From positions 19,481,990 through 19,545,989 of the forward strand of contig NC_060892.1 of the NCBI RefSeq assembly GCF_014805685.1: a stretch of DNA of 64,000 nt. The letters are read 5' to 3'. The DNA is from Silurus meridionalis (taxonomy: Eukaryota > Chordata > Actinopteri > Siluriformes > Siluridae). The notes under the pieces were generated by a model. It worked only from the letters and a program-made list of their open reading frames with translations, was not told the origin of the DNA and ran no database searches. Position 1 is the stretch's first letter, and every line of letters begins with the position of its first letter. Made by a program: the position numbers and the translations under genes. This document shows, in pieces, positions 1-11,215 of this stretch.

Positions 1-516
1 AAGCGTCAAGTTCTTCCTGACAGCAGAGGGCTCTCTCGGAGAAGCTTAGCCATGCCGATAGAGTAATGAACACCAGGTAACAAGCAGAGAGAGGCATAGA
101 CACCCTCAGCCTTACACCAGGCTTGTGTATGCCAAGCAGATTTGTTTGCTCTGTCAAGTTATTTATTAATTTTTTTGAAGGCCATCACTAAGACATGCTG
201 TGTGGAACACACAAAAGAACACACTACTGGGGTTTGGGTGTGTTGCATATTTTATGCAGTGGATTTTTACAGTTTGTAGGTTGGTTTAAAGTGAACTGGC
301 CAGGAGAAAACACAGTTAAACCAACCAGATCAATATACTGGTAAGCAGAGTGCATCTAAAATGTAAACGTACAGAAACACAAAAATGGAAGGAGCTTATA
401 TGTTACAGGAAATTCATTTTTATATTAGCATTCTGTGAAGATAACCTATTATATAACCTATTAATGTTTTAGAAATGTATTTATGACTGATGCATACCTT
501 TTATATATTTACGTTA
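1..516. other. No gene seen
   Basis: This stretch has no coding signal, RNA gene or recognisable transposon. Its first 130 bases are less AT-rich than the rest and look unique. I can say nothing more about it. Confidence 0.4.
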
Positions 517-1405
517 CGTAGTTACGTATGCAACCATGGAACGAGTCGCTGCGTCAGAAACACTTTAGGAACGGCGCTACTTTGTCCACGCTCTAAATCA
601 TGTGTATAATCAGTCTTACAGAAAGCACGGCCAGGAAGCTTAAAAGCACATGGAGTGAAACCAGCGCCAGCTTTTGAAAAGGAAAGTAAACGCTGCAGGG
701 ATGCAAGCAGTGTGGCATAGAGATGCAGCGTCCGTTCCCTCGGGAAACCATGGTTACCAATGGTAACCAAGGCACTGGCCAAGCCTGAAGTGAACTCCAG
801 GAATGACTGGGCCACAGAGAGGGCCTGAATCAAGTCAAGAATCTTTAATTGAAGATCCCCCACTCTCTTGAAAGAGGAGATGGCCAAGTAGAACACAGTC
901 TTAACCTGTGAGGAACCTCACAGGTACCTCGGTCAGCGGTTTAAAGGGAGTCTCCTACAGAGCCTCCAACACAATGGCCAAGTCCCTGCAGGCACTCTAG
1001 GTCGTACCAGAGGCCTCAGCCCCCAGGTGCCATGGAGAAAGCGTTTACCCAACAGGTTTTTACCCAGCAACCCCCGCAAGAGGGGTATAACAGGCCGCAA
1101 TGGCGGACTCATAAACCTTTACGGTGGTAGGAGCCAACATTTTGGCAAACTGTTCTTTGAAGGAATTTCCACACTGAACCGACTGGGCCGTTAACTGGAT
1201 CTAAGCGGTGTTGTTTACACTATGCAGTGAACAGGCACCACCTCATGGTGGAAGCTCTGAATTAAAGAATGATCTCTACCATGGTGAAGAGATCAGCGGC
1301 TAGGAGCTGCACCCCCTCTGGGACCACAGTTTTGGGCAGTGGTGTATTATTGTAGCCTGCTAAAGCATTTCTGACACAGCTCGAGTTCCTGAAGTGGAAC
1401 TCTGA
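517..1405 (-). mobile_element. DIRS-type retrotransposon remnant (tyrosine recombinase end)
   Basis: Both edges carry the terminal motif shared with other DIRS pieces in this window: GAGTCGCTGCGTC near 543 and CAGCTCGAGTTCC near 1377. The minus strand between them encodes broken pieces of a DIRS tyrosine recombinase, the enzyme that integrates these circular elements. Coding order runs from about 1120 down to 780. The pieces include VYESAIAACYTPLAG, then DLAIVLEAL, then a segment like TPFKPLTEVPVRFLT, and finally SFKRVGDLQ and ALSVAQSFLEF near 880-780. At least two stops or frameshifts break the frame, and no catalytic Arg/His/Tyr set can be followed. DIRS family identity comes from remembered family motifs. 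Confidence 0.7.
781..1130 (-). pseudogene. DIRS tyrosine recombinase fragment
   Basis: The region reads in two minus-strand frames as a recombinase segment. Family members have a lysine-arginine-valine block (here SFKRVGDLQ) followed by a conserved LSV..S.LEF block (here ALSVAQSFLEF). An insertion of about eight codons separates the two blocks here, and stops interrupt the upstream part. Only the middle of the core-binding and catalytic region remains, out of a protein usually several hundred residues long. It cannot be functional. The neighbouring terminal motifs show it belongs to the enclosing DIRS remnant. Confidence 0.6.
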
Positions 1406-3064
1406 ATTCAACCGTACTGAACACCTTTCAATGTATTGGAACACTGACTGTACCCCAGGGCTTCTCACCCTACATCAGTACGGGACTTTACTAACACACT
1501 TATGGCTGAATGAACACGACATTTTTACAAGCACATTCCAAAATCTTCCCAGAAGTGGCAGACAATGAAGTTTAAATTCACAGATTTTTGGAACTTAAAA
1601 AGTAACCTCTGCAAATTCCGGGGGACCACAGAAATCTCAATAAAATGTTGGTGTCTTTTTTTCTAATAATTAAAATGTATTCAAATAGCTTATCTAGACA
1701 TAAACAGATTTGGATCGGTTGATCAAGACCTGCAGAACCCAATAAACTAACCACACACAGTAAGTTCTACATATAATCCAACATTCATGTCAAATCAACC
1801 TAAATTAATCTGCTATGGTATATTTTAAGTAGTTAATTTGGACATTTAAGTGCACTTAACACACATCTTACAGTTTGTTGTGGCACAATAAAGTTTAATG
1901 TGTTTTACTGAACTCTTTCACACAGGTATCAACATGTCTACGACACTCAATTCACGAATGTCTTTAAAGAAGGTAGTTTTTCATGTTCGTATTGAAATCT
2001 TGCAGCCTCCATTGGAAGTAAATGTACTTTCAAAGCAAGTGTTTTATATTTTAAGGTTAAAACATCAGAGGAAGAAGCATCAGCAGCACGATATACTTGA
2101 AAGCATTTGTGAATTAAATCGATGTCTAACTGTGGCTAGAATAATACTTCACAAAAAAGGAAAGAAAGGCAACTAATAATATAAATGCTACTGATTTCAT
2201 ATTGAAAACTTAAAAAAGGAAAAAGTTTCATAAGTGGCTTATTTATTCTAAAGACCATTCACCAGAGGCATATCAAAAAAGAAAAAGATGGTGGTTAGAC
2301 TCCAAAACATGTATGCACAAGCACAATTTGTAAGTTGTTTGTAAATATTTAGGATGCAAAAAAAAAAGGTTGGAGATTATATAATAAGAAACAAAAAGCA
2401 TATGCAACAAATGAAAAAAATAAAATAAAATAAAAAAGTTTTAACTTTAAAAAAAGTTTAACTTTGATGTTGTAAAGAGTTGCTAGTGAGCTGAGCATGC
2501 ACATTCCTTAATAATACTTAACAACAAAAGACATCTGAAAAAATAAAATTTAAAAAAATACAACAAAAATTGCTAATCATGACACTAGAACCTAAAAAAC
2601 GTGCTTAAACAAATTTGTCAGATTATTATGCCTCGCTTTTAACATCCTGGTCAGAATGTTTTAGAGAGACCCTATTTTTAATTTAAAATTATCTGGTAAA
2701 AAATAGTTAACACTCAGCTGTATGACTTACTTCATTTATTGGGCATGCTGCAAATATAGAACATGTTCCAGAAGCCTGAGTTTGGTTTATTAAGATGTAG
2801 GAATAGATAACTTTAGCAAGTAAATAAAAAGAAAACACCAACATTAAGCCAAAAATACTCCATTTCAACCTGTAACATAAAATAGATGGAAAAATAATAA
2901 AAATATTTAGAAATGGAATTATATAGATAGAATAATACCTACAAAGCAGCATTTTGATTTCTAACAGTATGGTTTTCTAAGAGTTATACTATAAAGATTA
3001 TTATGCCTACATATATCATTACTAAGTTGAGAGTACTAAAGTGGTGGCTAAAAGTCTAAAATCA
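1406..3064. other. AT-rich stretch without a recognised gene
   Basis: No transposon or gene is recognised here. A 92-codon plus-strand frame at 1898-2176 is open but matches nothing I know. Inside it lies a possible 47-nt microexon with plausible splice edges (acceptor ending at 1925, donor near 1973). Neither is strong enough to annotate. The stretch from about 2330 to 2700 is A-rich low-complexity DNA. Confidence 0.4.
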
Positions 3065-3183
3065 CAAAATTATATTATATTATATTAATGATTATATTTC
3101 CAACCTTATGAATTAATTTAATTCATAAGGTTGAAATATAATCATTAATATAATATAATAAAATTTTGTTATATTTATATATA

Positions 3184-3267
<84 letters not shown>

Positions 3268-3328
3268 ATAATATAACAAAATTATATTATATTATATTAA
3301 TGATTATATTTCCAACCTTATGAATTAA
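3065..3328. repeat. Snap-back triple repeat enclosing a TA microsatellite
   Basis: A 52-base unit at 3065-3116 is repeated exactly in the same direction at 3277-3328. An inverted copy with few differences lies at 3118-3168. A (TA)n tract at about 3175-3262 sits between the inverted copy and the last direct copy, so the whole can fold into one long hairpin. The unit contains GATTATATTTCCAACC and CTTATGAATTAA. No transposon termini are evident. Confidence 0.9.
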
Positions 3329-4055
3329 ATGTTAAATATCCATCCATTAGTTATGATTCATACTCAAGGCAAGATGACTTTAAATCTTCATATTTACATC
3401 ACCATTAAGTGTTTAATCAAAATACACTGATTAATGCTGCCATTGTTCTGACTGTCAAGCAATGAGATTAATTTACCTTCACCGATAGCATCAAATTTAC
3501 TTTTACATTTTTAACAAATGTGGAAATAGAAATTAACAGTTGATATACTGAAGGAAGAGATTGGCATAAAAGGATGACAAGCATCTGGCAAATGCAAGAA
3601 TCAATTAAGCTTCTCATTCTAAAGTGTCATGAAAACTTGCAAGCCTGCCGTTTTCCACAACACAGGCCTGTTTTTCTGATTATTAAACGCTAATCAAGGC
3701 ATTGCATATGTTTTGTGACAGCGCAGGTGTTTGGTCTGAAAATCTTCAAAACAGTTCTGATAGAAGAAGTGCAGTAAATATGGTGCTACAGCCGGTAGAA
3801 AAACTGTTCTGCTGATTCCCCAAAGAGTTAAACACTCATCTGTGAAACATCTCATATAGAGAATGATTTTAATGAACATTATATTGTTTATCATAGTGAC
3901 TTACAAATATATTGCATTTCAACTCTTGTCAACTGTCAAATGTCAAAAAAAAAAAAAAAAAATTGTGTTTATCATCTCCATTTTAAAAGATCCAAATTGG
4001 AAATTTAAGGATTTGCACAGTTCTGGTGACTGCCTAAACATCCCGAGGCTAATTT
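3329..4055. other. No gene seen
   Basis: Unique-looking AT-rich DNA with a poly-A run at 3944-3961. The open frames here are short and look like chance. Confidence 0.4.
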
Positions 4056-4383
4056 TGTCTTCTGCTGTTGTAGCCCATCTCAGGATCTCAGGATCCACCT
4101 CAGGAACTGACATTTTTGTGCATTCAGACATGCTGTTTCTGTTTATTTGAGTTATAATAACCCTTCTGTCAGCTCAATCCAGTGTAGCTTTTCTCCTCTG
4201 ACCTCTCTCTCTCTCAACATTACTCCTAAAGAACTTTTGATCTCTGATGTTTTTATTTCCCACAACATTTTGTGTAGACTTTAGTGCATGCTGTGCACTG
4301 CTGCCACATCTGATGTCTGACCATAAAGTTGCTTGAATGTGCTAGTCTTAAGGTGTTCCTAATAAAGTGGTCAGTAAGTGTAT
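4056..4383 (-). mobile_element. Tc1/mariner 5' fragment (family 'AATAAAGTGGYCAGTRAGTG')
   Basis: The right end reads GTTCCTAATAAAGTGGTCAG followed by TAAGTGTA, a terminal inverted repeat common in fish Tc1-like elements. Inward from it, the minus strand carries degraded transposase 5' sequence. Recognisable landmarks are CTGTCAGCTC near 4170, CTCTGACCTCTCTC near 4196 and TGTAGCCCATCT near 4070. Internal pieces are missing. Other remnants of this family lie at 18955, 25570 and 45990. All four come from the same 5' part. Confidence 0.7.
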
Positions 4384-5125
4384 ATTGCTATATTTACACA
4401 TCTGCACACTGCTCACTAGGAGGATCGTATTTTGAGAATAAAAATAATATCAATTTGGACCTAAAATATGTATTTTTTCATTTGTTAATACACTAAGGCT
4501 GAGTAAATACACTAACACTAAAACAGATTGCCAGCATATTTTACCCTTAAAGTATAAAATATGACTGTAATGAAGGAGTTAATAGAATTAATAGGGTGGC
4601 ACTTCTATAAATATAGGCATGATTCTGTAATGGAAATCACTGCATTGATTTAGAAACACTACCAGGAATCATTTTCTGCGAACTCACAAATGCAGGTTAA
4701 AGCTCTATCATGCAAAGAAGAAGACATATGTGAATATGATCTAGAAATGCTGCCATCTATGGGTAAAGTAAAAAAACTGTTCTGTAATTAGACAAATTGA
4801 AATATGAAATTCTACCATGGACGCAGAAACTTTTAGACTAAAGAGTATAATAGTATAGGGTAGTATAGTATAGGGTGCAATTACTGACCCCATCAATGCT
4901 GAAATATATATACAGGTTTTAGAAAAACAAATGCAAAAAACATCTAAATTACTGTAAAATTCCTCTTAAATTTCAGTGATTCAAAAGCAAAAGACTTAAA
5001 CTACTGAATAAACATCAATAATAAAAGATTGAAGATAAAATCTAAACATGACTAGCCAGACAAACTATTTGGCAAAACTCACAATATATATTGGGGCAAA
5101 AACAACAAATGTACAACAAAAACTA
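4384..5125. other. No gene seen
   Basis: AT-rich DNA without recognised features. Confidence 0.4.
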
Positions 5126-5244
<119 letters not shown>

Positions 5245-5343
5245 CTGCAAAAACATTTGTTGTACATGTTAAAATTCAGTGAGCACAGAATTTTTCTGTC
5301 AAATCGCAGAATTGCTATCGATCTCCTCTTTGCCTCTTGCCAG

Positions 5344-5507
5344 AGGAGTCAGGCATTAAACGGATCAAATGTACTTTGTGCTTTTGTGAGAACCATATGG
5401 TCTGGTGACAAAACTCCAAGTGTCATGAGAAGGCCATTGTGCTCAGTGACTTCATTCAGAGATGATGTAGCTAGCTGCCAAAATCCATGCCAGCAGTGGA
5501 TGGACAG
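5344..5507 (+). CDS. Candidate internal exon of an unidentified gene
   Basis: A 164-nt segment lies between a strong acceptor (pyrimidine-rich CTCCTCTTTGCCTCTTGCCAG, written here in part as CTCTTTGCCTCTTGCCAG, ending at 5343) and a good donor (GACAG|GTAGGA at 5508). Only one frame is open across it. It encodes 54 residues plus two bases, beginning [19 protein letters not shown] and ending [12 protein letters not shown], with five cysteines. The exon would start in phase 0 and end after two bases of a codon. I do not recognise the protein. The cysteine content would suit a secreted or extracellular domain, but that is only inference. An open frame of this size could arise by chance in DNA this AT-rich a few percent of the time. 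The paired splice sites make it worth testing. No partner exon was found on this strand with confidence. Confidence 0.3.
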
Positions 5508-5775
5508 GTAGGAAGAAAAGTGTCATTTCTAAAATGCTTTAATTATTCCTGTTTGAAGCTATTTATTGGCAACTCCCTAGACCGTTGCTTACTGCGTAGA
5601 TGGCAGTCACATTCATAAAGCAGTTGAACAAATCATAAATTCATTACCTAACTAATGAGATAAGTAAAAGTAAAAGCATTCACTCCCCATATCAGGCCAA
5701 GAAAAATACATGGCTAGAACAAAAAAATAAAAATAAGTTGATGACATTATAATAAAAAAATATATATAATAATAA

Positions 5776-5785
5776 TTATCATTAT

Positions 5786-5842
<57 letters not shown>
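5776..5842. repeat. (TA)n microsatellite abutting a MITE
   Basis: ATT-rich sequence passes into a TA run of about 50 bases that ends exactly at the TA target site of the adjacent MITE. Confidence 0.95.
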
Positions 5843-5845
<3 letters not shown>

Positions 5846-6699
5846 TGGAACCTCGGTTACAATTTAATTCGTTCGGTACTTTATTCGTAACCTGAAAAGT
5901 TCGTATCCCGATACAAATTTCCCCATAATAATGAACAGAAACTTCGGTAATTCGTTCTGGACAACCAAAAATATTACTTAAATAAAAATAAAGCCAATAT
6001 TCACTAATATTATTTACTTTTAACATGTTATATTAAAATCATACCACATAAAAACATACAAAAGAGGAAAAGATCTTTACGGGTACTTTCCTTTGAGAAG
6101 ACTCGCTGCAGGAGACGACGTTCGTAGAAGGGGAGGAGGGAGAGTTATTGTTTGGAAGGAGAATCTTATTATATTATATTATTATATATTATTATATATT
6201 ATATTATAGAATATTAAAGACAGTGTTATTAACACGAACGCTGAGACAATTGTTGCATTAGAGGAAAATGAGAGCTGTTTCTTTAAGGCTACTATCAGTT
6301 GGTATTGAAGTCCAGAGTGAAATTCATTATGGGTATTGTACTTGGAAAAGACTGTAACCCTGCTAATCTATCTTCATAAAAACAAGTAAAGTGGTTATGC
6401 ATCGGCTAATGTTGTCCATCTCATCATTCCACGAGCATCAACTAACGAATTGTTACGCTGCTGCCGGGAAAAGTTCAAGCGGATAAGTAACACGATGCTC
6501 TCGCTAGGGACACAGGACGCTAACTGATGTGACGAGCTGCGTGGATAGAGCAAAAACAACCAACTTGCCTGCGATTTTTTGGTGAGCGACGTTCGTATCC
6601 CGATATATTGTTCGTAACCAGGGGCAAAATTTTGATGAACTGCGATTTGTAACCTCAATTATACGTATGCCGGGGCGTTCGTAACCCGAGGTTCCACTG
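5843..6699. mobile_element. Non-autonomous Tc1/mariner-like MITE, 857 bp
   Basis: The element begins CAGTGGAACCTCGGTTAC and ends with its complement (GTAACCCGAGGTTCCACTG). TA lies on each side at 5841-5842 and 6700-6701. Subterminal sequence repeats the motif GTTCGTATCCCGATA on both sides. The interior, including an ATT/TA-rich patch at 6166-6212, has no transposase; short open frames do not resemble any. It must have been moved by a transposase supplied in trans. Superfamily is inferred from the TA duplication and terminus. Confidence 0.8.
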
Positions 6700-6756
6700 T
6701 ATATATATATATATATATAATGTGTGTGTCTGTGTGTGTGTTTCTGTGTGTGTGTA
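6700..6756. repeat. (TA)n then (TG)n tract
   Basis: The MITE's right TA continues into a short TA run and then an imperfect TG run with TC interruptions. Confidence 0.9.
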
Positions 6757-7134
6757 GCACATCATATGAGCATGACAAAGATCTCAACAAAATATCAGCA
6801 ACTTATTTGGTTATGAAATATGGGGTTTTCTCTTCTCATCACACATAAATTTTGTGATTTAAGTCTGGCTAGCGGCTTTATTTTTTTTTCTCAACATGCA
6901 CGCTTTGCTACCAGGAAGATTATATAACAGGTTTGTTCTGCAGTTTTATTCAGTTGGTTCAGTGCCAAGGTGTGCCTGATTATATCATTCTTTTATATCA
7001 TTTCTGCATGCTAATTAACCAGACTGGTATAAGCATGTTAATAATTTGGTGAAAATGTGTGTAGTGCAGCAGATGGTAAAATTCAGAACCAGCATCAAGT
7101 ACTATGATTACAGCATTTCAGCATCTATCGGATC
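6757..7134. other. No gene seen
   Basis: AT-rich DNA with no recognised feature. Confidence 0.4.

Positions 7135-7192
<58 letters not shown>
7135..7192. repeat. (CTAT)n tetranucleotide microsatellite
   Basis: About fourteen uninterrupted CTAT units. Confidence 0.97.
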
Positions 7193-8024
7193 ATCAATAT
7201 TCTACAGTCATGATTGTATTTGTGTACATCTTCAAGCAAGTTTAATTTAAATCATTTTAATACTACACAGTATCATTTTATCCTAAATTTATTTTAATTA
7301 TCCCCTAATTGGGTTTTAACAGGACTTCACAAAGCTGAACATGGTCTAATGTAGACTAGCAAGAAAGCAAAGACATGTTCAAAGTTTACATGTTTATGAG
7401 TAATGTTTATACCATACAAGGGGAAATTAAATAATTAAATTAACAAACAAATACATTCACAAATCATTACCCCTCATTGAATTATACTGTTTTGATGAAT
7501 AATACATGACTTTGATGATAACAAAAAAGGAAAAAGAAAAGGGTTAAAAATGAGATTTGGTTTAGCAGGAAAAACAATAAACAAAAACGTGATTTCCTGC
7601 AATCCAGCTGTAAACAAGGCTAAATCCAAGCTTGGCTGTCAACAGCAATAAGCTTAATATGCTGACAACTGTTGAAGCCCTCAAGCCATACGTGTACAGC
7701 CAAGACTCTTCTGCAATTTCTCTACTGCTGTCGTTCCTTAATAATGGAATGCCATCTTGTATTTCTATATGCTTTATGGAGTCAAAAAAGTAGCATGCAC
7801 CATATTAAAATAAAAATGTTAATGTTACAAATAACAGGATCATTTGGGTTATTTTTGTGTAAGGCAGTAAAAGAATAGAAGCATTTTTACCACTTGGCGT
7901 GAAGCGCTTAAATATTCATATACTCTTAAAAACACTGGCAGGCTACTTTGACTCATTCTTGTGCAACATCATTACCATGTGTAGTTCACTGAAAAGAAAA
8001 AAAAATCTAGGGTTTTATATATAT

Positions 8025-8028
<4 letters not shown>
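7193..8028. other. No gene seen
   Basis: No recognised element. Short open frames at 7672-7878 and 7899-8141 show no protein-like features; the second runs into the microsatellite. Confidence 0.4.

Positions 8029-8030
<2 letters not shown>

Positions 8031-8120
<90 letters not shown>
8031..8120. repeat. Compound (TG)n(TA)n(CA)n microsatellite
   Basis: A TG run of about 30 bases, a TA run of about 44 and a CA run of about 18 follow each other. Because TG and CA are complementary, the tract can fold on itself. Confidence 0.95.
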
Positions 8121-8224
8121 GATATAGACTGCATACAATAAGATTTTCATGGGTTTTTTAGAACATTCCCAATCCATTTGCTTGTAATTTGCTGTTATAG
8201 TAATTTCCTCTCTTCTGGCAAGAT

Positions 8225-8530
8225 GTTCCACTAGACTTTAAAGTGCTTTTGGAGATTTGTGCTCATTCAGCCCAAGGGAATTAGTAAAGTCAGGTAGTGA
8301 TGTAGGGTGATTAAGCCTGGAAGCAGTCACTGCTTTAATTCATAACCAAGGTGTTCAATAGAATTGAGGCTAAAGCTACATTGTGGCTACTGTATGCCAT
8401 TCAAGATCTATTAATCTAACCAATGTACACCATATTTTCATGGGGATCACTTTGTGCACAGGGGCACTGTCATAGTGAAACAGAATTGGGTCTTTTCCGA
8501 TGAAGAAAAAAAAAATTATGCTACCGCATA
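8225..8530. mobile_element. Old Tc1-type MITE remnant ('ACACTATATGG' family)
   Basis: Landmarks match the same family seen at 34290 and 61803: TAGTAAAGTCAGGTA near 8283, AAGGTGTTCAATAG near 8347, and CACTTTGTGCACAGGGGCAC near 8448. Both termini are lost. It is recognised by order and spacing of motifs, not by inverted ends. Confidence 0.6.
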
Positions 8531-9180
8531 AGATATCCTATACAAATGTGTCTTCAACATTGTAAAACTTGTTATATACCAGTGCAACCATGGTATATAC
8601 CTGTATTGTATTCTGAAAAGCTGGCACTTGTCTCCAATATTTCTGTGTTGTCTTTTTTATTAAAATGGAAAATGATGGGACATTGTGAGTGAGAAAAGAA
8701 GCCTTTGTTTATTTTTTAAGAATCTAACAAAGGAACCCGACTGTTATCACTTATGGCTGAAATTGCTGGGTGAAATATTTTCAATGCAATTAAAATGCAG
8801 CACCAGATTTGATTAAAACATCACACAGTAAAAACATACAGTACAGTAATGCACTCCAGTGAAAGCACTTGGGAAAAGAAAAATATGCAAACCCCCAATT
8901 TATTAACCAATATATCAAATAAGCATGAATTTCACCCAAATGATTCATTATACAATGTTTCTGCTACTTTTATTAGTGTCCTTTAATCAATTGTCAGAGA
9001 TTGTTTAAGTGCATTGATTTCCTAATTCCCTCAAATCCTGATGGCAGAGTATACTAAAATAAACTGATAGCACTTGTGACAAAGACATAAAAAAAATACA
9101 ATTTATCTTTAAAAAAAACAAAAAAAAAACAGGGTAGTTCCCTTAAGTCATCCTGTCTAGATTTTACGTTTTCCATTTTT
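8531..9180. other. No gene seen
   Basis: AT-rich DNA with A-runs around 9110-9130. Confidence 0.4.
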
Positions 9181-9560
9181 GAACAGAAGAGCAAGAGGGC
9201 TTTTTAATCACCAGCAGTGATGGATGAGGTGGGAGGCCTCGCCACGCTTGGGACGAACACACGAAGTCAAGCGCGAGATGCCTGGACAGCCTCCGATCTG
9301 TGGACAAATTACACTCCTCCATTACAATGCGTGTCAGACAGGGCCGTGTCAGCTCTCATACAATGAGATGCCAGTTGGGCGAGCCAGGTGATAAAGGAGC
9401 ACGTCGGAGAGTCCGCCATCAAAACACGGAGTTAAACCCCGAAGTGTCAGGGAAAATTACTCCATGACACCTCGTCATGTTATATATTAGGCTGTGATAA
9501 ACTCTCCCTGTTCTGCCAGTGGTGTGTGTCGGGTTGGAGGTGGAGGCGATTGGGTGGCAC
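9181..9560. promoter_or_regulatory. GC-rich island, candidate conserved noncoding element
   Basis: About 350 bases stand out from the surrounding AT-rich DNA by balanced composition and many CpG dinucleotides. There are no repeats, no transposon termini and no long open frame. Short blocks such as CATTACAATGCGTGTC near 9321 have the complex, non-repetitive look of vertebrate conserved noncoding elements. No conservation can be measured from one sequence, so regulatory function is inference. An unannotated exon or RNA gene is possible, but no splice-site pair supports one. Confidence 0.4.
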
Positions 9561-10265
9561 AATGATTGCTTCAGTGACTGGTTTGAAAACTTAAATAGCT
9601 CCTTGGGTCTTCAAGATCTTTTTGTTTCTATAAATTAAAATTTAATTAAAATTAAGACTGTGTAACTGAGCAAATTATTGTTTTCTTAAAATCCCACCAT
9701 GAAATGTCTAGAGAGCTTTGATCTGATTATGTTCACATGTTGATGTTTTTTATTTTAAAACAGGAAGACAGAATTATGATGTATCAAAGAGCTTAAGTGA
9801 CTTATTCAGTAGCATGAGCGATGCCATACATTACTAGATATAATATTTTCTTTTGATTTTTGCAGGCAAGTTCAAGCATCAGCTTCTGAGTGTTGCCTAA
9901 AAGATAATCATTATTTGTGTGCATTTTTGTTTAGGTTGTTAGAGCAAAACTGAATAATGCTCCAGGTGTTTGTATTGGAACCAGCATCTCTAGTTAGCAA
10001 TATAATATCACTCCCTCTTACTATTGGAAAAGTCCAAACAGAGTATGTTATTGGTAGCATATTCTCAATCAGTTTTAGGTAGCAATGCTTTCTTGTGTTG
10101 AGCAGCTCCAAGTTGGTACAACAGTCCACTGTAAAAGTGTAAATAAATTCTCTCAACTTTCAAACAGTGAAAGTTTATTTTGCACCAAGGGATAGAATGA
10201 GAAGAGGAAGTGAATGTAGACAAGAGAGTGCTGGAAAACATACAGTCATGAAACTGATATGCTAT

Positions 10266-11215
10266 GTTCCCTTTCAGGAACTCGAGCTGCGTCGAAATGC
10301 TTTGGGAACGCCTCATGTTGTCCACACTCAGAATCACATGTGAAATCCGGTCAATAGGCAAGTCTCGACATTATCAGCAGGTGATGTTGCATAAACCAGG
10401 AAGCTACAAAATGGCTGAGCGATGGTAGCGACATTAGCTTCTGATTGTTCAGGTAAGCGCTTTGTGTGTTAATCTGTGCATCCATGGCTAAAAGACAAAC
10501 AAACTTCTTGTTTGTCTTGCCCCCGTTTCATTACGGGGGGGGATACACATGAGCTATGTGTTTGTTTGAGAGTAGAGCATGCTCAATCGGTTCTCGAGAG
10601 AGATGATTGTCTGTGCTGTAGCCGTATGACTAAACGCATCCGGAGAGCACTCTTAGAGGAGAGTGCATGGAGATGGATGAGTGGTGTTTTCTTCTTCCGG
10701 TGTGCGCGACGTGGAGATCCAGGTTTCTTCCTCCGAAGAGAGAGAAATTTTGGAAGCTAGCGAGCTCACAGACTCCTCACAGCCTGTGCTGTTAGAGGAG
10801 CTCCTGGAGGTAATGACGCGAGCCGTGTCCAAGCGAGAGTTAGCTTGGCCGGGAGAGAAGCAGAAGTAATGCATTCCCAGCAAGCTGGATGAGCTTTCCT
10901 GCATCCCGCATCACAGTCTCCACGCTGGGGCTTACTGTTTTTTTCCTGACCTGCACACCAAGGTGTCCAGATCCTGCGAGACCCCATATGTGGCCCGTGC
11001 CTTTTCCCCGCAAAGTTCGATGTACGCGGACATAGTTGGGTTTGAGGAGTGCGGCTATGGGGAGGTGCCCAAGGTCGAAGAGACGCTAGCTGGCTATCTC
11101 TCCCCAGGTGTTGCATCGCTGAAGGCTCCGGTATTGCCTACTAGGCCACTGAAAGCTTCTTCGGCCTTAGTAGGTAAGGCTTACCGGCAGTAGGCTAGGC
11201 TTTCCCACTATCCAG
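10266..11215 (+). mobile_element. DIRS-type retrotransposon 5' part (copy A)
   Basis: It begins with the family terminus GTTCCCTTTCAGGAACTCG, continues GCTGCGTCGAAATGCTTTGG and then an untranslated leader with AAGCTACAAAATGGCTG. A broken gag-like gene follows. The reverse transcriptase, RNase H and tyrosine recombinase expected downstream are absent, so this is a 5' fragment and cannot move by itself. Confidence 0.75.
10681..11193 (+). pseudogene. DIRS gag-like protein remnant (copy A)
   Basis: Gag of DIRS elements is thought to package the RNA. Two plus-strand pieces remain. The first, about 10681-10869, reads VRDVEIQVSSSEEREILEA and LEELLEVMTRAVSKRELAW, then stops after GEKQK. The second, about 10950-11193, reads FFPDLHTKVSRSCETPY, SSMYADIVGFEECGYGEV and PLKASSALVGKAY. 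A stop and frame change near 10867 and a terminal stop near 11191 break it. A serine- and proline-rich segment present in copy B just before VRDVEIQ is deleted here. Identification rests on the FLPDLH..VS.SW and SALVGKAY blocks typical of the family. Confidence 0.7.

Noticed and set aside
1898..2176. 92-codon plus frame, and a 47-nt microexon candidate at 1926-1972
   Set aside because: No recognisable motif. Splice-like edges occur, but the segment is too short to trust.
3482..3552. Minus-strand 71-nt open segment with splice-like ends
   Set aside because: Very AT-rich content with no protein-like features; chance is likelier.
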